DNA from: Reticulitermes lucifugus
Lineage: Eukaryota > Arthropoda > Insecta > Blattodea > Rhinotermitidae
NCBI GenBank assembly: GCA_026260175.1
Contig: JAKCWW010007475.1
Span: 1-29,106, forward strand
Length of the DNA: 29,106 nucleotides
Reading direction: 5' to 3'
Below, in pieces: positions 1 through 8,449 of the stretch (within the stretch, counting starts at the first letter, position 1; each line of letters opens with the position of its first letter). The notes under the pieces were generated by a model. That model did no database searches and was not told where the DNA came from. It saw only the letters and a list, made by a program, of their open reading frames with translations. Position numbers and translations under genes: made by a program.

Positions 1-130
1 ATTTCTTGACTAGCTGACGACCTGTTAGCTTCTCAAGAAGGACTCTGCTCGATGGAGTTAGTTCTGTGTTGCAATAGAAACCGTGTACACAGTTTAACAC
101 TTAGATTGGACAACGAAAACTCTATTATAT
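1..130 (+). repeat. LINE 3'-tail fragment (copy 1)
   Basis: The first ~66 bases resemble 3042-3100 closely (shared blocks include CTTCTCAAG and GGACTCTGCTC). The second copy lies directly downstream of reverse-transcriptase remnants, so this looks like the 3' tail of another, 5'-truncated copy of the same LINE family. The family assignment rests on that match only; no coding domain is visible here. It lies upstream of the first TBCE exon seen, presumably in an intron. Confidence 0.45.
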
Positions 131-1324
131 TCACTACACATGACTAAGGTAAATGAGAACATAGCATATTTTTTACACCCCTATGTTTGGATGGAATTAT
201 TAATAATTTTCAGTTTTGTCTTTTGCTTCAGTTTGATGAACTAGATTAAAATGTGGATATTTTTACTTATTTTTATTTGTTCTTGATTTATACCACACTT
301 TCAGTAACTCAGACTCTACAGCATGATGATGGTGAATAATGAAGTAGAATGAATGTTGAATAAAGTGGCCATGACATAATTTGAGATACTATCCTGGAAT
401 TTGCCTGGAGGGACTGAGGAGAATCATGAACATACTCAGCTAATATCTCCAGTCCCCAGGCTGATATTTCAACCTTGGACCTCCCACGTCTCTACATCCT
501 ATGCCATCTGACATTACAGACTAATTTCTACAAACACTTATCAGAACTGGACAACAGCTGTTACCTGCAACACTGTAACACTCCGTGCTGTAAATGACTA
601 GTGTGGAAATGGGGTTTGTCTATGTCTTTTTTCATCCTTGTATAATTTAAAATCAGTACTTTTCCATATAATTTGCCACCCAGTAGTGCAGACATTAATC
701 TTTGTTTTGCTGTATCAGAATTCAACACTATCCTGAATATTTTCTGCTGTATTATTGCTGAGATCAGTGTTTGGTCATGCCAGAATGGAGACCAAATTGA
801 ACATATTTTAAATTAAATTATATTTTGCATGTAACTATGCTTATAAATACAAGTTTTTTACAGTGTCTTTAAAGTAAAATTGCTTTCTAAGTAACATTGA
901 CTTTGTTTAACATAATTATGCTCAAACCATTCAGTTGTTACATGACCTGTTACATTGTAAACGTTCAGTTTTGCAAAGGACAGTCTGGTAATATGTCTTG
1001 CATATTAGATCACAAAGGGAGGAGCCATTACAAAAGTTCAAAGAATATTGCCAAAATGCTAACAAAAGGTTTTTCATTCATACTGTAAATTTTTCTCACT
1101 AACACACAGCAAGTTTATGGCTCTGGTTGTAAAGTGCCATTATGTGCTGGGCTGTCTACTTGTTTTAAATATGACAATTTGTGGCTATGACAAAACTGCA
1201 TATAACTAAGTGTAAAGATATGGATTTCCTGAATTGTGTTACAGTATAGTTATCTTATTGTATTTGTACATAAAACTACCATTTTTTGCCTCACTAAAGT
1301 AATTCTTTTTTACTTTCTGAATAG
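131..1324. other. TBCE intron sequence, no exon recognised
   Basis: AT-rich sequence before the first recognisable TBCE exon. I see no convincing exon of the leucine-rich-repeat or CAP-Gly part of TBCE here, so upstream exons probably lie left of the window. The 63-codon frame at 897-1088 has no recognisable product. A SINE-like patch at about 375-520 is listed separately. The 3' end of the interval has a T-rich tract followed by an AG acceptor at 1323-1324. Confidence 0.5.
375..520 (-). repeat. possible decayed SINE-like repeat
   Basis: Read on the minus strand, the stretch carries a degenerate tRNA B-box-like motif (GGTTGAAAT within GGTCCAAGGTTGAAAT), preceded by GGGAG and followed by a C-rich segment. 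This resembles the dispersed tRNA-derived repeats common in insects. The A box is not clear, there is no obvious tail and no second copy in the window, so the call is weak. It could simply be unique intron sequence. Confidence 0.25.
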
Positions 1325-1499
1325 AACTTGAATGGAATTGTAATCACTGGTGATGAACGTAAGGGAGCTGAAATTGATTATTTGAAGAAATATGGTGTAC
1401 AGTGGGCAACAGTGGCCAAACCATTAGATATCATAAACCATAAACCTGTCTGGGATATATTTGTTCAAACTCACCCTCGATATGCTCTGCTTCTTGATA
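1325..1499 (+). CDS. TBCE: TBCE internal exon (tubulin-folding cofactor E)
   Basis: TBCE is a cytosolic chaperone that acts with cofactors C and D to release assembly-competent alpha/beta-tubulin. It has an N-terminal CAP-Gly domain, leucine-rich repeats and a C-terminal ubiquitin-like domain. This exon encodes the stretch between the repeats and the ubiquitin-like domain: DERKGAEIDYLKKYG, then HPRY near the end, the pattern seen in animal TBCE. The acceptor is AG at 1323-1324 after a T-rich tract; the donor is GTAAGT at 1500. The exon starts in phase 0 (AAC TTG AAT) and ends with one spare base, which joins the AG opening the next exon to make a Lys codon, giving KYGAPE across the junction. 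The open frame continues into the intron to a TGA at 1517, but the splice join gives the better family match. Confidence 0.93.
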
Positions 1500-1970
1500 G
1501 TAAGTATTATTTGTCATGACCATACAAAGTTATTATTGGTTTGGTTCATATGTTTGACTTCCATGGTACATGTAATTATAAACCACCAGCTAATATGCAG
1601 CATTTACATTAAGTATATGAGTAACCTTTGTCATGCATGACACGTGAATCATAAAATAACTGGGCCAGGTGGAAATTCATTAACAGAAACAAAAAAGAAT
1701 TTATGCATTAAGTGCACTGTACCCAGTTAACACTAAAGAAATACACAAAAGTTCTATTTGTTGCTAGCTGGAGGTTGGTCTAGAAGCAAATGCAGAGAAA
1801 ATTAAGTTCTATGTTATTCGTACCATGCATTGTCATCAATCAAACATAAAACACTCAACCAACAAATGCACTCTTATTATTATTATTTTTTAGATATTAT
1901 ATATAATCCCTCTAAACCAGTCCAACATGTTTTGATCCCTTCCTGGGATCATCATCAGGGACACTTGTGA

Positions 1971-2313
1971 GAGTATAAGTTACATAAACTAAAACCAACA
2001 ATATAAGTACATGTTGAGGCTATAAAATGTATAAAAGGTGGATACAATTGTAGGTGATCACTTTGGGGTGGAGCCCTGGTCTACTGCTAACATATAAGTA
2101 TTTCAACTCTTGTTGTATTCTAAATTATATCGCTGCTTTTAATGTATTGAGAGTCTGGCGATTGGATCCACTCACTTTAATTGAGATATATTTAGGTGCT
2201 AATTGTAATTGCCTACCTCGAAGTGATCGCCTACAATTTCATCCATCTTTTATACATTTTATAGTTTTAACATGTACTTATATTGTTGGTTTTAGTTTAT
2301 GTAATTTATACTG
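1971..2313. mobile_element. Foldback element (93-bp inverted arms)
   Basis: The arms at 1971-2063 and 2221-2313 are reverse complements over 93 bases with roughly eight mismatches, separated by 157 bases. Both include the block AACTAAAACCAACAATATAA or its complement. Left of the arm, CCCTTCCTGGGATCATCATC (1938-1957) may be part of the same element. No transposase is encoded; the 86-codon frame at 2054-2314 is a by-product of the arms. The element sits between two blocks of one LINE remnant, so it inserted after that LINE. It is most likely a non-autonomous DNA element; exact ends and target duplication are not resolved. Confidence 0.8.
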
Positions 2314-2865
2314 AAATATCCGAGAGTGTAACTAACAATTAAAAATGCATTCACAAAGAAATGTGTATTAAATTCAAAGAATGCTTTCTTCCAGACACAG
2401 AATCTTTTGCATTAGCATCTGCTACCTAAAAATTTAACTATTAAAATATACATAATTATAATTTTAGCTGTTGTATAGTCTGGGTATGAAACTTGGTCCT
2501 TAAATTACTGGAAGAACACACACTGAGAGTCGCTGAGAGTGAGGCGGTGTGGAGAATATTTGGATCTGTGAGGGAGGAAGTAACAGGAGATTTGAAAGAA
2601 CTGCATAATGAGGAGCTTCAAATTATTTGCACTGCTCACGAGATATTAGATGACATGAACAGGACATGTTGCACACATGGGAGAAGACAGAAATGCATAC
2701 AAAGTTTTGGTCAGAAGCCCTAAGAAAAGAGACCACTTGGAAAACCCAGGCACAGATGGGAGAATATTAAAAGGAGTCTTAAATGACTAGGATGGGGATT
2801 GTGGGTTTGATTTACTTGGCTAAGAATAGGAAACAATGAGAGCTGCTGTGAACATTGTAATGGAC

Positions 2866-3002
2866 TTTTTTATATTGCTTTCAACGTACATTTTCACTTA
2901 TTATTCAGTAACCAACAAATGCACAAACATAAACTACTTTTTAGTACTTTTACTCCTAAAAAGTAGTTTATGTTTGTGCATTTGTTGGTTACTGAATAAT
3001 AA
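2866..3002. mobile_element. 137-bp insertion bounded by 12-bp direct repeats
   Basis: ATTGTAATGGAC occurs at 2854-2865 and again at 3003-3014. The sequence between starts with TTTTTT and ends in a large palindrome. The flanking LINE remnant reads through if the segment and one repeat are removed: the VMD of the first repeat corresponds to the VMDLQ of the second. This looks like a target-primed insertion (12-bp duplication, T-run equal to poly(A) on the minus strand) of a short hairpin-forming sequence. The source family is unknown. Confidence 0.6.
2898..3002. repeat. 47-bp perfect palindrome, 11-base loop
   Basis: The left arm 2898-2944 and right arm 2956-3002 are exact reverse complements (47 of 47). 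The loop is TACTTTTACTC. Transcribed within the TBCE pre-mRNA, it would form a long uninterrupted hairpin. Perfect arms in a neighbourhood of heavily mutated repeats imply recent formation, gene conversion between arms, or an assembly artefact. Confidence 0.95.
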
Positions 3003-3169
3003 ATTGTAATGGACCTTCAGATTCAAAAAATTGCAAGGAATTTTTTGACCAGCTGAGTAACTGTTGCTTCTCAAGGACTCTGCTCCATGGAATTAGGTGT
3101 TTGTTGGTTCATTCTACTGTTTCTACCTGATGAAAACTCAAGATGCAAACATCTTCCATTGTTTTGCAG

Positions 3170-3235
3170 AGTATGGTGCACCAGAAGAGGAGGAATACAC
3201 AGTCAAAAAAACAACATTAAACAAAAACCTGTTAA
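3170..3235 (+). CDS. TBCE: TBCE internal exon
   Basis: A 66-base exon. The acceptor is TTTTGCAG ending at 3169. The donor is GT at 3236 (TTAA|GTATCC), chosen because it leaves one base and makes ...NKNLL-T-VEFF across the next junction, matching the LLT of animal TBCE. The alternative GTTAAG at 3231 leaves two bases and breaks the frame into an early stop in the next exon. It encodes YGAPEEEEYTVKK, the conserved KYGAPE element that leads into the ubiquitin-like domain. It starts only about 70 bases after the LINE tail. Confidence 0.9.
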
Positions 3236-3324
3236 GTATCCTTTCAAAAGTTCATACACCAAATATATTTAAATACTGTTCTCTCCTTTAATAAACCAAT
3301 AATTTCCTTAACAGTTGTTTTCAG

Positions 3325-3473
3325 CTGTCGAATTTTTTAGTCCAGACCATGATGGTAAATTATATCAAAAAAAGCTACCACCATCCATGCAGGTCCAGAA
3401 AGTGATTGGCTTGGCCCAGCGGCTATTTAACACAGGGACTGAAATCCCTAAACTGGCATATATCAGCTCAAAG
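3325..3473 (+). CDS. TBCE: TBCE exon, ubiquitin-like domain
   Basis: 149 bases. The acceptor is TTTTCAG ending at 3324; the donor is AAG|GTTAGA at 3474, leaving phase 0. It encodes the first part of the C-terminal ubiquitin-like domain: KKLPPSMQVQKVIGLAQRLF, then EIPKLAYISSK. The LP.SM.VQK..GL..RL pattern is the family signature. In known TBCE this domain contacts the proteasome/ubiquitin machinery and helps regulate tubulin turnover. The upstream intron is only 89 bases. No frameshift or stop interrupts the exon. Confidence 0.93.
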
Positions 3474-4087
3474 GTTAGAGAGGTTATTTAAACACTTGTA
3501 TATAAGACACGTAAGGTCAAGACTTTATTAGACTTGTGTTGAAGTTAAGATGTAGTTTTTGAGGTGAGCAGTATTTTAGTTAAATGCTAGAGACTATCAA
3601 GTAGTAGTATCAAGTCATAAATATGTGCAAAATACCATCTGCAATTAAACAGAGTGCTCCACTGTGCTAAGGAGACCCACAATAATCATGTATTAACCTG
3701 ATACAAGCCACTGTATTGTTGTCCTGACTGTCAAGTTAGTTATTTTGCATAAATGACTACCTTAGTATCAGCCACTGCTGTGCTCTTGTCTCAGTAAAGA
3801 AATAAAAGTACAAACAATATTTTGTGAGGTTAGTTTTATTTTTGGATGATGATACTTTGTTATGGTGCATTTGTTTTCAGTGTATAGAAGGAAGACTGCT
3901 GCTACTGATGCCCAAATTATATTTATTGTCAGGAACTTATCTGAATTTCTTTACAGTTTGCAAAGCATTGTAGCTTACTTGGAATAGATCTTGAGTTGTA
4001 TACCATGAATAAATGAACAGTTCCAATAAATTCAAAATAGGCCTGTCCTGATTAATATTCTTAACCTCTAATAGTCATTACTTTTGT

Positions 4088-4275
4088 GAAAGGAAAAGTA
4101 AAGTTGTCCCTGTTCATGCCATGAAGGCATATAGGAGAAACTGGGGTATAGCTTGGCACTAGACGGAGGTGAGTGTAACTTCATGCCTCAGCTGCTGTAC
4201 CTCCCCCGAGGACAGAACCCCCACTACTCACTGAATAGGAGGTTGGGTAGGCCCCAGAGCCAGTCTGTAATAGTC
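4088..4275 (-). mobile_element. SINE copy 1 (head missing)
   Basis: This stretch matches 12487-12777 through a series of shared blocks: GTAAAG repeats, CCATGAAGG, TAGCT, GGCACTA, CTCATGCC-like, and AATAGGAGG..GGCCCCAG. On the minus strand it runs body then a TTTACC-type tail; the tRNA-like head present in the other copy is absent here. It lies in the last TBCE intron. This is an old, non-coding insertion. Confidence 0.7.
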
Positions 4276-4850
4276 ACTATACAGACATTACTGTTGTGTT
4301 GTGACTAATTGTTACAACAGTTTAGAAACTGAAGTACTGACAACCTAATTAATGATCCAGAGATCTCATTCCTCATATTGTTTGAAATTTGATAACTATA
4401 CGAATTAAGAATTGAGCAGTCTCCACGTCAAAGTGAAGTAAATGACTTACAACAGATCTTGTCTTTCATACCTATATTCAAAGTACTGGGGGGTGAGGGG
4501 ATAGAATATTTACATTCTGTGTATGTGTAACCAGCAGTTTCAGTGTGCCCACCTTCATCCTGGAGATACTGCATGTAATTTACTGAAAATATAAGAACAA
4601 GGTCTGATGTCCGTCAGGCTGAGGACTGCTAATTTCTCCGAAACACTGACAAATCAGTCCATGTCATACCAATGTTTCAGCACCAAAAACTAAAATTAGA
4701 AAATAAGCAAGGCTTGACAGTCCACTGTTAAAACATAAAACGTACAATATTTTACATTCACTCACCATCTCTAGTCAGTGCAGGAATCCCTTGCATGTAT
4801 ATCAGAACTGATTGTAATGTCCAATGAATCTTTTTCTTTCTTTCTTTCAG

Positions 4851-4943
4851 ACCCCTGACATTGAATTTCCATTAGATAAATATTTGCAAGAACTCTCCTT
4901 TTATTCTGTTGAAGATGGGGACCGCATCAGTGTACGGTGGTAG
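4851..4943 (+). CDS. TBCE: TBCE terminal coding exon
   Basis: The acceptor follows a long pyrimidine tract (TTTCTTTCTTTCTTTCAG, AG at 4849-4850). The exon codes 30 residues plus TAG at 4941-4943 and ends LSFYSVEDGDRISVRW, the hallmark C-terminus of TBCE (FYSVE.GD...VRW). The four exons here total 483 bases, exactly 161 codons with no interruption, so the splice model closes. The end of the ubiquitin-like domain lies in this exon. The gene appears functional as far as it is visible; its N-terminal two-thirds lie left of the window. Confidence 0.95.
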   Translation, partial: TPDIEFPLDKYLQELSFYSVEDGDRISVRW

Positions 4944-5403
4944 TACTTGAGTGAAATTTGTCTGACCATCTGTTGGTTTTTGGTGATAGGGCTGTGAAAA
5001 TACAAAACATAATTTTGGTTTCTTTTATTTGAAAAAGTTGATAAAATCAATTAAATTCAAGAAACTGAATTTGTTTGCTAATGATGAATATAGCTGAGTG
5101 TCTTTCTCAGATTACTTCAAGGCTCACTTTTTTATAGCTACCACAGCTTGCTTGTAAGTTTAACTTACATACTTACAAATATATAATTTTCTTAACATTC
5201 TTTTCTGGTAGTACATAGATATGATGTGTAAAGGTTTTTAATATTTAACATATAAAAAATTGATACATTTAAAATGAGTAACTCATAAAACACAAGTTAT
5301 GTTTATTAACAACACAGCAAACTATAAATTTATGTATCACTGAAAGTGCTGCTATTTTTAGGTGCAAAAGTAAATAAAGAAAACAAAAACAAATCAGCTT
5401 GAA
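4944..5403 (+). other. TBCE: Probable TBCE 3' untranslated region
   Basis: AT-rich sequence without open frames follows the TBCE stop codon. AATAAA at 5373-5378 is a plausible polyadenylation signal; an ATTAAA at about 5051 is an alternative. The transcript end cannot be fixed from sequence alone. Repeat R begins right after this interval. Confidence 0.5.
5373..5378 (+). promoter_or_regulatory. Candidate TBCE poly(A) signal
   Basis: Canonical AATAAA about 430 bases past the TBCE stop, just before the repeat block begins. AATAAA is frequent in AT-rich DNA, so this is only a candidate. Confidence 0.35.
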
Positions 5404-5594
5404 GAATTTTTATTTCTATCATTGCCATGTTGAAAAATTAGACCTCTAAAATGGTAGCACATGTTTTTCTCTGAACAGGAACAGTAGGTTGAATTACTGG
5501 ATTTGGGAAATACAGGTAGCTCTTGGTTTACAACAGGTTCCATTCCTGAAGGAACTTTTGCAAAAAAATTTGGTGTAAAATGAACCTAATTATA

Positions 5595-6909
5595 CAGGAT
5601 GTCTACAATGAAACGCCCGAATTTTATCGTATTCTCAGGAAGTAAGGAACAGAGATATGGCCTACTTATTGACAAATATCTGCCACACAACACACCAAGT
5701 TTAATTTAAAAAATCAATACACTTGTATGTGAGCACCGTTGGTGACACGTAGGATATCTAGTCTGTAATCGAGTTCCGCCCAGGTCCACTGCAACATGTC
5801 CGGAGTGATGGTACCGACAACTTCCACAATCCGGGCCCGGAGGTCTCGAATGTCTCGCACTTTAGTGGCATAAATTCTGTCCACGTAGCCCCACAAAAAG
5901 AAATCCAATGGTGTGATGGCTGGGGAACGTGGAGGCCAATTTGTTGGTCCATCTCGTCCTATCCAACGGCCTGGAGATGTTGCATTCAGAGCTCGCCGCA
6001 CGTCTAGCGACCAGTGGGGTGGGGCACCGTCTTGTTGAAAAAATACATTTGGCTGCAGGTGATCCAGCTCAGGAAAGGCATAGAGCTGCAGCATGTCCAG
6101 GTATGAGCTACCTGTGACAGTCTTCTCCGCAAAGAAAAACGGCCCGATGATCATGTTGCACATGACGCCACACCAAACGTTCACTTTCGGGCTGTCTCGC
6201 ACATGTTCCATGACGCTGTGCGGTTGCTGTGATCCCCATATCCGAACATTATGCCTGTTTACAGCACCAGAGACATGAAAAGTGGCCTCGTCGGAAAACA
6301 TTATGTTTGTCAGAAAGTTGGGGTCTCTGTCGATTCAGTCAAGCATGTCACAGGCAAAATTGTGTCGCCGTGGCTTGTCCTCTGGTTTCAGCTCCTGCAG
6401 AATCTGCACCTTGTACGCATAGAGACGCAACCGTTTTCGGAGAACCTTATGCACAGTTGCTCGTGGCATCTGCAGTTCCTGTGAAGCCGGACGAATTGAC
6501 TTCCTTGGACTTTGGTTGAACGCTTTACAGATGTTCTCTACCTTTTCATCGGAGACACGTTGCCGGCTTCCTCCGTGCCCTTTCAAGACGCTCCCAGTCT
6601 CCAGAAACTTGTTGTGCCATACTTTAATCCTCTTGGCGTCTGGTGCTGCTTTCTGATAAACATGACGAAACTCCCTTTGCACCCTCACAATGGACTTAAA
6701 CTCAGAAAACCACACAACAACTTGCTCCTTCTCCTGAGCCGACGCCATCTTTGTGTGCAATGACAACGGTGGCCCGTGAGGTAGCCTAAAACTTTAGGCG
6801 GTAATTTGAACTCCTGTAGTACGCAGGAGACCCTTAAGACCTGAAAAAAAACCATTTGCCTATTTTTTAAAACTCTCCAAAATCAGGGCGTTTCATTGTA
6901 GACACTCTG
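5595..6909 (-). mobile_element. DD41D (rosa-type) mariner element, near-complete
   Basis: A 1,315-bp element with about 34-bp terminal inverted repeats: left begins CAGGATGTCTACAATGAAAC, right (opposite strand) CAGAGTGTCTACAATGAAAC, both continuing CGCCC. It is flanked by TA (TATA on both sides). Its transposase reads right to left (next entry). It inserted into the TA-target element at 5513-7595. It appears younger than its host: the termini differ at only a few places and the frame is almost intact. Confidence 0.92.
5714..6766 (-). pseudogene. Mariner-family DD41D transposase, one nonsense codon
   Basis: The enzyme would cut and paste the element at TA sites. A single frame of 350 codons runs from ATG (6766) to TAA, broken only by TGA at 6337-6335 (codon 144) between CDMLD and IDRDPNF. 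The N-terminal ~110 residues are the helix-turn-helix DNA-binding part (KVWHNKFLETGSVLKGHGG, then RATVHKVLRKRLRL). The catalytic part shows FSDEATFHVSG (first Asp), VFFQQDGAPPHW (second Asp) and TPLDFFLWGYV (third Asp). There are 41 residues between the second and third Asp, which defines the DD41D or rosa group. In the nearby SPAITPLD motif the usual SPD has become SPA, but that Asp is not the catalytic one by spacing. Length and motifs are otherwise complete, so readthrough or an intact sister copy could be active. Confidence 0.93.
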
Positions 6910-7942
6910 TATAACGTAAGCCAATGGAAAGTCAATGAGTTACGTTCCAGGTCCCTCTCAAAATTGACGTAATATAATAGTATTATATTTAAAGCTCTCA
7001 AATGAATAATATGAATGTAAAGGCAGCATTTTTATGAATTTAAATCAGTTAAATGTAATACAATATCAAATAACCAAACTAAATCTAATTAAATGAAAAG
7101 AAATTAAATTTTATACATTTCCTTTGATATGTTCGAAGCACAGACCGAATGATTTTGTAAGCGGCACTGTGAGGTCCCTGCATTGACCTTTTTTGACAGT
7201 GGCATAATGCAGAGATTTTACTTCTGTGATGAAGTCCCTGCACTTCTCTTACTAGACACGGTGGCTCTTATTTTATTAATGTAATCAACAATTTTTAATT
7301 AAAACTCACAAATTGACACTGTAGAATAGTGGCCCAACATTAGTACACCAACAAGCAAACTGAGTGTTCCTCTTCTCTTATCTCCGGCCACCTCATCCCT
7401 GATTGGCTTAGATGGTAGATGGGGATAGCTGTCATCTCTGATTGGCTGTGCTGTTTCTTTACATCATGTCCGGTATTTATAATCGCGCATTTTTAAAATG
7501 TTTATAGTTTTTTTATATTTTTGGCCTTCTGGTTTCAAAACCGTCGTCATTGTGAATTGTCACAAAACAAACCGTCGTAATCCGAGGGCTACCTGTATAT
7601 CTCTTATTGTTTTGAAAGGGTATAGAATTTGTGTCCTTGCATGTTTGATAAGTCCAGTATGATGTTGGTGTTCTGAACATGACAGTGAAAGTAATCATTG
7701 AGATGCACATGTCACAGTGGTTCAGTAATAATTGGTATTAAGTTCATGATAAGTAAAGTTTATAGAAAACTAATCACAACCAAATCCATAAATCCAGTAA
7801 AGGTTAAGATAATTGAAAATGTTATTCAGAGACAAATTCCAAAGACAATTTAGTGTTTCTGTGAATTTGGTGAATCTTAAATAACCAAGGACCTTACAAT
7901 TTGTTTCAGAGATAAATAATTTTGCTTTTGTGTCATGATCAG

Positions 7943-8070
7943 TATTTCTGTCACTGCCATGTTGTTGAAACATTAGACCTCTAAAATCATAGCACATTTT
8001 TCTCTGAACATGAACAGTAGGTTAATTACTGGGTTTGGGAAATATATATACGAGTATTTATTATTTTTAA
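7943..8070 (-). repeat. Dispersed repeat R, copy B (unoccupied site)
   Basis: A direct repeat of 5404-5512 in the same orientation, with several small indels, continuing past the position where copy A is interrupted (GGGAAATATATATACG). It therefore shows what the insertion site looked like before the TA-target element arrived. It starts about 30 bases after the end of copy A, as an imperfect tandem arrangement with a unit of about 450 bases once insertions are removed. Confidence 0.65.
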
Positions 8071-8449
8071 AAGGATTCTGATCTCTTTCTGAAGCTCTTT
8101 GTTTCAAGATTACTTTTTTACTGACTAAGTTAGTGCTTGCTTTGATCCTGATCATCAGCTTGATGTTATTTTGAGCCAGTGATGAGCTCTGAAGAGCAGC
8201 ACAGTATTAACAGGGCTGCAAATGACATGTCTCCTCCTTTACACAACATGGTCAAGCCACCATATTTAATTCAACCTCACGGATAAAGACTGCTTTAGAA
8301 AGTCATGAAGTACCTTATAAAGCAAGTGTTACTAGTTCACTCTTACATTTCAATTTTTTGTTTAATTCTATTAAGCTGGGGGGAAAAATGTGATTTACAC
8401 TTCTGACCTCGAGTCTTGATTTTGTTGGCGTAATAATTACGCTGTCATC
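8071..8449. other. No gene seen
   Basis: AT-rich sequence between repeat R copy B and the next mariner. I see no coding frame, RNA gene or repeat here beyond a GGGGGG run near 8380. Confidence 0.5.

Larger units (their letters stand above)
1735..3100 (+). mobile_element. Decayed RTE-like LINE remnant, split by two insertions
   Basis: Three blocks read as one reverse transcriptase C-terminal part. Block 1 (about 1735-1852) has LEVGLEANAEKIK in a connected frame. Block 2 (about 2335-2865) reads NAFFQTQNLL, LPKNLTIKIY, then GYETWSL, followed by LRVAESEAVWRIFG and LHNEELQ. These match the region after the catalytic core in RTE/related insect LINEs (usual forms: GLEVNAEKTKYM, YGCETWSL, LRRIFG, LHNEEL). 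Block 3 (3003-3100) is the 3' tail. Stops and frameshifts are frequent, so it cannot code. A foldback element separates blocks 1 and 2, and a 137-bp palindromic insertion separates blocks 2 and 3. It lies in the TBCE intron. The clade name is tentative. Confidence 0.75.
5513..7595. mobile_element. TA-target inverted-repeat element (pogo/Tigger-like, non-coding)
   Basis: The ends are inverted repeats: left CAGGTAGCTCTTGGTTTACA and, read from the other strand, right CAGGTAGCCCTCGGATTACG. TA flanks both ends (5511-5512 and 7596-7597). Copy B of repeat R shows the matching unoccupied site (GGGAAATA then TATA). CAG termini and TA duplications fit the Tc1/mariner/pogo superfamily. Without the nested mariner the element is about 770 bases and has no transposase frame, so it would depend on an enzyme supplied elsewhere. 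Confidence 0.8.
5404..7911 (-). repeat. Dispersed repeat R, copy A (split by insertion)
   Basis: The pieces 5404-5512 and 7596-7911 form one repeat copy interrupted by the element at 5513-7595. The first piece matches copy B (7943-8042) directly: CATTGCCATG, TTAGACCTCTAAAAT, TTTTTCTCTGAACA, GAACAGTAGGTT. The second piece is the reverse complement of copy C (12856-12884 plus 16998-17260). No protein domain is recognisable in any frame. R is probably a non-autonomous transposon or retrotransposed sequence of unknown class; the strand is chosen so that copy C is plus. Confidence 0.7.

Noticed and set aside
3231..3236. GTTAAG at 3231 as the donor of TBCE exon 3170-3235
   Set aside because: It leaves two bases and leads to an early stop in the next exon; GT at 3236 keeps the frame and the family match.
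5918..5920. Loss of the third catalytic Asp of the DD41D transposase (SPD to SPA)
   Set aside because: By spacing, the catalytic residue is the Asp of TPLD (41 residues after the second Asp), which is intact.
5929..6763. Plus-strand frames of 61-96 codons across the mariner
   Set aside because: They are opposite-strand shadows of the transposase at 6766-5714.
5404..8042. Long terminal repeats of an LTR retrotransposon
   Set aside because: The direct repeats (5404-5512, 7943-8042) lack a primer-binding site, TG...CA ends and internal retroviral-type genes; the interior is explained by DNA transposons and repeat R.
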